Source: Chitinivibrionia bacterium (GTDB lineage: Bacteria; Krumholzibacteriota; Krumholzibacteriia; WVZY01). Taken from it: a DNA stretch of 5,155 nucleotides. Positions 1 to 4,691 of this stretch are shown piece after piece. The stretch's first letter is position 1, and each line of letters opens with the position of its first letter. Under the pieces are notes generated by a model that did not search any database, was not told where the DNA came from, and saw only the letters and a list, made by a program, of their open reading frames with translations. The stretch covers positions 1 through 5,155 of the forward strand of contig JACQXT010000220.1 of NCBI GenBank assembly GCA_016208665.1, in the 5' to 3' direction. Made by a program: the position numbers and the translations under genes.

Positions 1-1
1 C

Positions 2-913
2 CGGCACCCGGTCGAGGCAACAATGCATGATATTTACACCGGCTCCTGGATCAACAGCAACTTCGCAATCTGGATCGGTCACCGCGAAGACAACAGGGCC
101 TGGGATGCGCTCTCGGAGGCACGAGAGTCCCTGGTGCGGGCAGAAGCAAGGAATTCCGTCCCGCCCGATCGACTTGCCGGTGCGCGGGAAGAACTCTATA
201 TGGCCGAGGGCAGCGACTGGTGCTGGTGGTACGGGGACGACCATACGTCAGGGAACGACGAGGTCTTCGATGAGCTCTTCAGACGGCACCTGATGAACAT
301 CTACCACCTCATCGGAGAAAAGGTTCCGGAAAGTCTCTTTGAAAGCTTTCTCGAGAGCCCTGGCGGAGGACCGGCGCCGGATGAAGTCACGGCGTTGATC
401 TCTCCGCGCATCGACGGACGGGTCAGCAGTTATTTCGAGTGGCTTGGTGCCACCTCCTATGAAATCCACCGTCGCGGTTCGACCATGCACCGCACGGATG
501 TTCCCGTTTCATTGTTCCACTATGGGATCAGCACCGAAAGACTGTTTCTCCGGGTCGATTTCCGGGTCGGTTACCATGACCCGGTCCTGATCGGCGATGC
601 CGTGCAAGTCCATGTCTCCAAACCCCGGCCTCTACGAATCGTCATCCCCATGATCTCGTCAGGCAGGAGCGCATTCATCGTTGACGAGGAGAATGGGTCA
701 CGGAATGATCTCCCCGACGGTACTGCGGTCATCGGTGAGATTCTCGAGGCCGGATTGCCGTGGCGCGACCTTGGCGCCAATCTCGGCGATCGGGTTCAGT
801 TCCACCTCTCGCTCGAAAAGGCAGGCAACACGCTTGCCTCCTGGCCGATGACCGGATCTTTCACGGTCATCGTCCCGGACAAGGACTTCGAGCGCCGCAT
901 GTGGTCCGTCTAA
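2..913 (+). CDS. Glycoside hydrolase family 57 protein, C-terminal part (5' truncated by window)
   Basis: The reading frame is open from the window edge. The first ATG (position 23) lies inside a conserved block, so it is not the true start; codons before it (RHPVEAT) read on naturally. Seen: TGSWINSNFAIWIGHREDNR near the start of the fragment, then GSDWCWWYGDDH with a downstream FDELFRRHLMNIYHLIG. Next come ISPRIDGRVSSYFEWLGA and FHYGISTERLFLRVDF, which open a beta-rich C-terminal domain running to the stop. From family knowledge, these blocks are typical of the C-terminal half of long GH57 alpha-amylase/amylopullulanase-like proteins (COG1449 type), which act on alpha-glucans such as glycogen. 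The N-terminal barrel with the catalytic Glu and Asp is outside the window, so activity and exact substrate cannot be judged. No frameshift is seen. The stop TAA is followed after 6 bp by the target duplication of an ISL3 element, so the gene itself is not interrupted. Family assignment is confident; specificity is not. Confidence 0.88.
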   Translation, partial: RHPVEATMHDIYTGSWINSNFAIWIGHREDNRAWDALSEARESLVRAEARNSVPPDRLAGAREELYMAEGSDWCWWYGDDHTSGNDEVFDELFRRHLMNIYHLIGEKVPESLFESFLESPGGGPAPDEVTALISPRIDGRVSSYFEWLGATSYEIHRRGSTMHRTDVPVSLFHYGISTERLFLRVDFRVGYHDPVLIGDAVQVHVSKPRPLRIVIPMISSGRSAFIVDEENGSRNDLPDGTAVIGEILEAGLPWRDLGANLGDRVQFHLSLEKAGNTLASWPMTGSFTVIVPDKDFERRMWSV

Positions 914-919
914 CCAGAT

Positions 920-927
920 AAAGAAAC
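920..927. repeat. 8-bp target site duplication, left copy (AAAGAAAC)
   Basis: AAAGAAAC directly abuts the left inverted repeat and is identical to 2303-2310. Eight base pairs is the usual duplication length for ISL3 elements. Confidence 0.9.
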
Positions 928-951
928 GCCTCGTCAGCAGAATCTGTGGGT
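928..951 (+). repeat. Left terminal inverted repeat of the ISL3 element
   Basis: This 24-bp terminus pairs with 2279-2302. The inner 15 bp, GCAGAATCTGTGGGT (937-951), is an exact inverted match; the outer nine bases differ at element positions 2, 3, 6 and 9. It contains the transposase stop codon (934-936, read as TGA on the minus strand). Confidence 0.92.
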
Positions 952-2184
952 TGATTCCAATTCCGGGAGATCGCCAAGTGTGTGATAGAGCGCGATTTCC
1001 AGCGTTCTGTAGGAGCGGAAACCATAGGCGCGTTTCATGACCAACTTCGCTTTGCCGTTGAACCCCTCTACGGCGCCGGAAGAAATCCGCCCTTTGGCCC
1101 GGAACCAGTTGAGCAGAAGCGGCCGATGAACACGGAGCATCTTGGCGACCTTCTTCATCGGCACCAGTTTCGAGCGCATAGCCCGAGTGCACCACTGATC
1201 GAGGAATCTTCCGGCCCATCCCGGTGTCTTGTAGCTCCAGAAGAACTGGAATTGCTCCCTGAGCAGGTAGGCGCGGATGGAGCGCAGGTTGAGCTTGAGC
1301 AGGTCGGCGAGCTTGTCCTGCTGTCCGTTGGTGAGGTTCTCCGGTCGTTTCAGCAGGCACCACCGCGCGTGCTTGAGGATCTGTATGCCCTTGGCCCGCA
1401 GAGCCGAGACCTCTCTCCTGCGGACTTCATCCACCGCCTTGTTCAGGTGCGACATGATGTGAAAGCGGTCGAGCACGTGCACCGCCAGGCCAGCCTTCTT
1501 GGCGATGACCTTCAAGTAGGGCTTCCACATGTCCGAGCATACGAACTTGAGCAACGCTGTGCGCTCCTTCCCGAGCCAGTGGAAGAATTGCAGGAGGGTC
1601 CTCGCCTTGCGCTCGTTACCCACCCAGAGCAGCCGGCGACAACCTTCGTCGATCTGGTAGACAAGCGTCAGGTACTTGTGCCCGCGCCACGCCATGATCT
1701 CATCGATCCCGATGCTCGTCAGTCCCGTCAGGTCAACGCGGGCGCGGCCCCATTCCACCGCCGCTTCCACGGCGCGGAACACCGTGTCCCAGCTGGTACG
1801 GAAGACCTCGGCGGTCTCTTTCCAGCTCAATCTTCGCGCCCACCGAGCGAGAAACCAGATGTAGCACGTGCACAACTGGTGCTTCCCCTCGGCCCAGGGA
1901 ACGCGCTCGACCTTGATGCCGCAGCACGGGCAATCCACCCGTCGCATGGCGTAGATCAGCCACACCAGAATCCCCCACAGCGGCACGAAGGCGAACCGCC
2001 GCGGGGCAAGCGTGTCGTACCCCGGCCGCGGCGTGTCGCAACCCGAACACACCGCGTGCGTTCCGGACCGAGGACGAACATCCACCTCGAGTCCCAGGCC
2101 CTCCTCCACAGTCACCCATTTCACCGCCTCGTACACGAAACCCTTGACCGGGTGGACCCTCTTCAGGATAGTCTTGAGTTGCAT
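934..2184 (-). CDS. ISL3-family transposase
   Basis: This 416-residue protein is a full-length DDE transposase that cuts and joins the ends of its own element. Domains in order: an N-terminal zinc-binding region (Cys46-x2-Cys49 and the CPCCG cluster at 85-89), a helical DNA-binding stretch near 105-145 (RLSWKETAEVFRTSWDTVFR), then the catalytic domain. Likely catalytic residues are Asp161 in IGIDEIMAWRGHKY, Asp218 in VCSDMWKPY and Glu373 in SGAVEGFNGKAK, which is followed by the family signature KRAYGFRSY. DRFHIMSHLN (239-248) is also typical. The ATG at 2184 is supported by GGAGGGG (2190-2196) five bases upstream. The gene runs nearly the full length of the element, and its last codons and TGA stop lie inside the left inverted repeat. 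It is convergent with the GH57 gene, the two stops being 20 bp apart. No frameshift or missing motif is visible, so it is probably functional. Confidence 0.95.
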   Translation of the reverse strand: MQLKTILKRVHPVKGFVYEAVKWVTVEEGLGLEVDVRPRSGTHAVCSGCDTPRPGYDTLAPRRFAFVPLWGILVWLIYAMRRVDCPCCGIKVERVPWAEGKHQLCTCYIWFLARWARRLSWKETAEVFRTSWDTVFRAVEAAVEWGRARVDLTGLTSIGIDEIMAWRGHKYLTLVYQIDEGCRRLLWVGNERKARTLLQFFHWLGKERTALLKFVCSDMWKPYLKVIAKKAGLAVHVLDRFHIMSHLNKAVDEVRRREVSALRAKGIQILKHARWCLLKRPENLTNGQQDKLADLLKLNLRSIRAYLLREQFQFFWSYKTPGWAGRFLDQWCTRAMRSKLVPMKKVAKMLRVHRPLLLNWFRAKGRISSGAVEGFNGKAKLVMKRAYGFRSYRTLEIALYHTLGDLPELESTHRFC

Positions 2185-2189
2185 CCCGA

Positions 2190-2196
2190 CCCCTCC
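2190..2196 (-). promoter_or_regulatory. Ribosome binding site of the transposase
   Basis: On the minus strand this reads GGAGGGG, five bases before the ATG at 2184. It is a strong Shine-Dalgarno match and supports that start. Confidence 0.65.
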
Positions 2197-2278
2197 GTGG
2201 AAAGTGAAAGTCTCGCAACTCTCATCTTCCCAGAGGTGGCAACGGGATGCACTCCCTTACACAGCCTTGCCCTCAGTT

Positions 2279-2302
2279 ACCCACAGATTCTGCGGAGGAA
2301 CC
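2279..2302 (-). repeat. Right terminal inverted repeat of the ISL3 element
   Basis: Read from the outside inwards on the minus strand it begins GGTTCCTCC and then runs into the same 15-bp core as the left end (ACCCACAGATTCTGC at 2279-2293 on the plus strand). This is the end on the promoter side of the transposase. Confidence 0.92.
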
Positions 2303-2310
2303 AAAGAAAC
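2303..2310. repeat. 8-bp target site duplication, right copy (AAAGAAAC)
   Basis: AAAGAAAC directly abuts the right inverted repeat and is identical to 920-927. Removing the element and one copy joins the GH57 3' flank to the spacer at 2311. Confidence 0.9.
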
Positions 2311-2320
2311 TACCTTCGAG

Positions 2321-2355
2321 GCACTGAATAAGTCTCCTGCGAGCGGGAGCAGTGC
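2321..2355. repeat. Interrupted hairpin / dyad of unknown role
   Basis: GCACTG (2321-2326) pairs with CAGTGC (2350-2355). Within it CTCC (2334-2337) pairs with GGAG (2346-2349), giving two stacked stems with a 7-nt bulge on one side and an 8-nt loop. There is no T tract on either side, so it is not a standard Rho-independent terminator. Before the IS inserted it lay about 24 bp downstream of the GH57 stop, where a transcript-end structure would be expected. Confidence 0.4.
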
Positions 2356-2385
2356 AGCCTTAAATGACCGATATGCTTCAATGCA

Positions 2386-2523
2386 ATGTCCGATAAGATA
2401 TATTATGTTAAATATACGATTGATATAGACGACAGTGCATGGGCATGGTTAATGCCATTAACTGGCTTTCAACACGGTGTTAATATCGAGAATAAACAAT
2501 TAGCTAATGCTAATAATGCGTAA
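2386..2523 (+). CDS. Possible small ORF, 45 aa, unrecognised
   Basis: An ATG at 2386 opens 45 codons ending in TAA (2521-2523). The product begins MSDKIYYVKYTIDIDDSAWA and ends in an Asn/Ala-rich tail (LANANNA). It has mixed charged, aromatic and hydrophobic residues with no clear signal peptide or membrane segment. In its favour, the frame stays open for 52 codons in an AT-rich stretch where stops are frequent, and the amino-acid mix looks protein-like. Against it, no Shine-Dalgarno is visible before the ATG. Its AT-rich codons (TTA, ATA, AAT, AAA) are also unlike the GC-rich genes around it, and I recognise no family. It could be a foreign or decayed gene remnant, or a chance open frame in spacer DNA. 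Confidence 0.25.
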   Translation: MSDKIYYVKYTIDIDDSAWAWLMPLTGFQHGVNIENKQLANANNA

Positions 2524-2560
2524 GATATATAAAGACGTATCTCATTGTATTTATGCGATA

Positions 2561-3913
2561 TTACATCAGTGATAGCAAATCTCCAATTGATTCCGCAATT
2601 GACGGATGAGCAAAGCAAAACCCTCTCGTATCAGATAATGTCATTCTCTGATGAATTGCCAAGGCGATGATGTGGATCAAGTCGGACGCATGAGGACCGA
2701 CTATCGTCCCGCCGATGATCCTGCCCGTGCCCTTCTCGAGGACGACCTTCACGAATCCGTCGGTTGTCCGGTCGATCCTGGCCTTGACATTATCCATGAG
2801 CGGAACGGATCCAGCGGTACAGGCAACCCCGGAATGTTCGGCTCTCTCCAAGGAGAGACCTACGGCGGCCACTTCAGGTGAGGTGAAGGTTGCCCACGGA
2901 ATTGAGTGATACGGCACCGGCGGAAATGAACCACCGTTCGCCTTGCGTCCCGCGTATTCACCCATGTAGGAGGCGGCATGCGCCAGTAGCATTTTCCCGG
3001 TGACGTCTCCGGCAGCAAAAACGTGCGGTTGCGACGTACGCAGGTCATCTCCGACCTTGATCCCTCCGCGAGGGTCAAGGTCGATTCCTCCGGCCTCGCA
3101 ATCAAGGCTTCCGGTCTCGAGAATCCTGCCGATCCCGACCAGGGCTTTGTCCGCCTCGACTGCCGTCCCTGAATCGAGCAATACGGTTACACCCGATCCG
3201 CCAGCGCGGGTCTCAATGCCTACAACTGAGCTCCCGGTGTGGACCGTCACCCCCATGCGTGCATAGGTTTTGCGGAATATCGCGTCGACGTCGGCATCTT
3301 CAGCGGGAAAAAGTCGCGGGGCAGCTTCGATGATCGTCACCGCAACGCCGAGCCTTGTGAAGATAAAGGCAAATTCGGCACCGACAGCACCACTTCCGAT
3401 GATGGCGAGGCTTCTGGGGAGAGGATTGAGATACAGGGCTTCATCGCTGGTAATGATTGCGTTGCCATCGGACGGAGCACCGGGAAGTTCAGCGGGCCTC
3501 GATCCGGTGGCAATGATGATTCGCTCGCCCTCATGGACGACACGACCGCCCGCGCTGTCGATGACTTCGATTTCATGAGAGTTGATGAAGCGCGCGCTTC
3601 CCTTGGCGATTTCTACACCTTTCGCCTGGCATCGTGCAGCGATAGAGCGGGAAAGCCCCTGGACGAGCGCATTCTTATGCGCTACAACCTTCCCCCACTC
3701 GGCTGCTGAAACCACGGATGGTGCCCCTTTTTCGTACAATCTCGAACTTTTCGACAGAAAGAATTTCGTCGGGATGCACCCCCTGTTGGTGCAGGTGCCT
3801 CCGAGGGCGTCACGTTCGACGAGTAAGACGGATCCTGCGCCTGCCCCAACTGCCGAGAGCGCCGCCGCGGTTCCGGCAGGACCTCCCCCGATGACGATAC
3901 ATTGCTTAACCAT
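2561..3913 (-). CDS. FAD/NAD disulfide oxidoreductase, dihydrolipoyl dehydrogenase type (Lpd-like)
   Basis: A class I pyridine nucleotide-disulfide oxidoreductase of 450 residues, slightly shorter than the usual 460-480. Such enzymes are cytosolic FAD homodimers; Lpd reoxidises dihydrolipoyl groups with NAD+. Seen, numbered from the preferred start: FAD site GGGPAG (9-14) with Glu33 ending the second strand; redox disulfide Cys41/Cys46 in GGTCTNRGCIPTK; ATGSRP (135-140); NAD site GSGAVG (173-178) with Glu196, which favours NAD over NADP; AAGDVTG around 300-306; and the C-terminal HPSIAE with the catalytic pair His436/Glu441. The usual HAHP is here FAHP. The start at 3913 is preferred because GAGAG lies 9 bases before it. 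An ATG three codons upstream (3922) would have no spacer. No dehydrogenase-complex genes are adjacent, so a 2-oxoacid dehydrogenase, glycine cleavage or another disulfide role remains open. It lies about 120 bp downstream of the DUF502 gene on the same strand. Family is confident, exact substrate moderate. Confidence 0.9.
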   Translation of the reverse strand: MVKQCIVIGGGPAGTAAALSAVGAGAGSVLLVERDALGGTCTNRGCIPTKFFLSKSSRLYEKGAPSVVSAAEWGKVVAHKNALVQGLSRSIAARCQAKGVEIAKGSARFINSHEIEVIDSAGGRVVHEGERIIIATGSRPAELPGAPSDGNAIITSDEALYLNPLPRSLAIIGSGAVGAEFAFIFTRLGVAVTIIEAAPRLFPAEDADVDAIFRKTYARMGVTVHTGSSVVGIETRAGGSGVTVLLDSGTAVEADKALVGIGRILETGSLDCEAGGIDLDPRGGIKVGDDLRTSQPHVFAAGDVTGKMLLAHAASYMGEYAGRKANGGSFPPVPYHSIPWATFTSPEVAAVGLSLERAEHSGVACTAGSVPLMDNVKARIDRTTDGFVKVVLEKGTGRIIGGTIVGPHASDLIHIIALAIHQRMTLSDTRGFCFAHPSIAESIGDLLSLM

Positions 3914-3922
3914 TGTTGCCAT

Positions 3923-3927
3923 CTCTC
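3923..3927 (-). promoter_or_regulatory. Start-deciding ribosome binding site of the Lpd-like gene
   Basis: On the minus strand this reads GAGAG. It touches the upstream ATG (3922), where it could not work, but stands 9 bases from the ATG at 3913. It is a modest match, yet it tips the start choice towards 3913. Confidence 0.45.
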
Positions 3928-3954
3928 AATGTGATCATGGTTGCCTATTCCAAG

Positions 3955-4003
3955 CGATGTATATCTTAATAATTCATATATATCCAGATGTTGTCGATGT
4001 ATA
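3955..4003. repeat. 9-bp direct repeat CGATGTATA, 40-bp spacing
   Basis: CGATGTATA occurs exactly at 3955-3963 and 3995-4003, start to start 40 bp, close to four helical turns. Both copies lie in the AT-rich region before the Lpd-like gene and bracket the candidate promoter, an arrangement possible for a regulator binding the same face twice. Chance remains plausible at this length. Confidence 0.35.
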
Positions 4004-4031
4004 GCTGAGAACTGTCATGAATTTATGTCAA
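3958..4031 (-). promoter_or_regulatory. Candidate promoter region for the Lpd-like gene
   Basis: The gap between the DUF502 stop and the Lpd-like start is about 34% GC (hand count for 3931-4030). On the minus strand the best pair is TCGACA (3997-3992) and AATTAT (3974-3969) with a 17-bp spacer. This would place transcription start about 50 bases before the gene. A second pair, TGGATA (3986-3981) and TATACA (3963-3958), is also 17 bp apart. A perfect TTGACA (4031-4026) has no good -10 at normal distance. The region also carries the direct repeat CGATGTATA at 3955-3963 and 3995-4003. The gene therefore probably has its own promoter, but the exact one is not settled. Confidence 0.3.
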
Positions 4032-4034
4032 TTA

Positions 4035-4691
4035 TCATGTTTCCAGGTGCTGACTATCGTCGCGATCGACGAGTCCACCGCTCATGATCATTCTCAACGC
4101 TTGCTCCGTCGTGATGTCCGTGAACTGCACCTGGCTCTCTGTAGCCAGGAAGAAATGTCCGGTCGCGATGTTTGGCGAATTGGGGAGAAAAACGTGAAGC
4201 AGCTTTTCGCGATCACGGCCCTGACAGGCCATTTCACGCTCCCCGGTCACAAAACCGATTCGGTAGATACCCGTCTCGCCTGGATAACGCATCAGCACTA
4301 CCTTGTGAAATTTATTTGAATCAACGGCGACGAGTTGGCGAAGAACCTGCTGAACGGAGCCATAGATACCGCGCACCACCGGAATTCGCCCGAGGACCTT
4401 CTCGAGAGAGTTGACGAAGGAGCGACCAATCAGATTGGCTCCCATGATCCCGACGAACTGTATGACAAGAAGGGTCAGCATGAGTCCGAGCCCGGGAACG
4501 GGGAATGGTAGCCACGCTTCAGGGCGATACTCTTTCGGCAGAATTGCCAGGACCCGGTCTATCCACCTCACCAGCGAAGCAAGGACGTACCAGGTCATCC
4601 AGAGAGGGACGATGACAAGCAGCCCGGTGATGAAGTGTCGCCGCGTGCGCTCGCGCAGGTGGCGGGATAGCCGCGTCACCCGGCCCGCCAT
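4035..4691 (-). CDS. DUF502 family two-TM membrane protein
   Basis: A 218-residue protein matching the DUF502 family, a group of bacterial and plant membrane proteins without an established biochemical activity. A basic N-terminus (RLSRHLRERTRRH) is followed by a first membrane segment at about 20-43 (ITGLLVIVPLWMTWYVLASL) and a second at about 65-88. Family blocks are then seen in order: PGLGLMLTLLVI (66-77), LGRIPVVRGIYGSVQQV (100-116), VVLMRYPGETGIYRIGFVTG (131-150), VFLPNSPNIATGHF (167-180) and LRMIMSGG (199-206). The positive N-terminus suggests both ends face the cytoplasm. The length is normal and the gene complete. The start at 4691 is supported by GGAGG seven bases upstream. It overlaps the end of recO by 16 bp, so the two are co-transcribed and probably translationally coupled. 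The neighbour does not reveal its job. Confidence 0.9.
   Translation of the reverse strand: MAGRVTRLSRHLRERTRRHFITGLLVIVPLWMTWYVLASLVRWIDRVLAILPKEYRPEAWLPFPVPGLGLMLTLLVIQFVGIMGANLIGRSFVNSLEKVLGRIPVVRGIYGSVQQVLRQLVAVDSNKFHKVVLMRYPGETGIYRIGFVTGEREMACQGRDREKLLHVFLPNSPNIATGHFFLATESQVQFTDITTEQALRMIMSGGLVDRDDSQHLET

Larger units (their letters stand above)
928..2302 (-). mobile_element. Complete ISL3-family insertion sequence (1375 bp)
   Basis: The element is bounded by 24-bp imperfect inverted repeats (928-951 and 2279-2302; 20 of 24 positions match, the inner 15 exactly). A perfect 8-bp direct repeat AAAGAAAC flanks it at 920-927 and 2303-2310. An 8-bp duplication and termini beginning with G are what the ISL3 family shows. 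It carries one intact DDE transposase gene on the minus strand and no passenger gene. The 95 bp between the right terminus and the transposase ribosome binding site should hold its promoter, but I could not pick a convincing -35/-10 pair. The intact ORF and the identical target repeats point to a fairly recent insertion. The strand given is that of the transposase. Confidence 0.93.
2311..2560. other. Spacer between the IS element and the Lpd-like gene
   Basis: The first 50 bases have ordinary GC content and hold an interrupted hairpin. From about 2371 to 2560 GC falls to about 32% (hand count 61/190), far below the flanking genes. It contains a possible 45-codon ORF (2386-2523) and a 10-bp direct repeat TAAGATATAT at 2394-2403 and 2521-2530. 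It also has small AT-rich palindromes, GTTAAT-GCC-ATTAAC (2448-2462) and AACAC-G-GTGTT (2471-2481). I found no GC-rich stem followed by a T run that would be a clear terminator for the gene ending at 2561. No RNA gene is recognisable. Confidence 0.6.

Noticed and set aside
698..1363. 221-codon minus-strand frame spanning the GH57 end and the IS left end
   Set aside because: It crosses the IS boundary and both real genes in the wrong frame or strand. It is an accidental frame created by the junction of two GC-rich genes.
982..2331. 449-codon open frame on the plus strand, antisense to the transposase
   Set aside because: It mirrors a GC-rich transposase with clear family motifs on the other strand. 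Its product shows no recognisable motif, is rich in Pro, Arg, His and Glu as antisense shadows are, and it runs through the right end of the IS into host DNA.
2448..2462. GTTAAT-GCC-ATTAAC palindrome as terminator of the Lpd-like gene
   Set aside because: The stem is only six mostly AT pairs, there is no T run after it in the minus direction, and an alternative GGCAT/ATGCC pairing competes with it.
2394..2530. 10-bp TAAGATATAT repeats as a target duplication around a small mobile element
   Set aside because: The ends of the 117-bp segment between them show no inverted repeats, and such AT-only words recur easily in a 32% GC stretch.
3239..3709. 156-codon plus-strand frame
   Set aside because: It lies wholly opposite the Lpd-like gene, whose motifs are continuous on the minus strand. 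Its translation looks like a shadow, with no family features.
4026..4031. Perfect TTGACA (minus strand) as the -35 box of the Lpd-like gene
   Set aside because: No acceptable -10 hexamer stands 16-18 bp away; the nearest TATAC-like sequence is 21-22 bp away. Kept only as part of the general promoter region.
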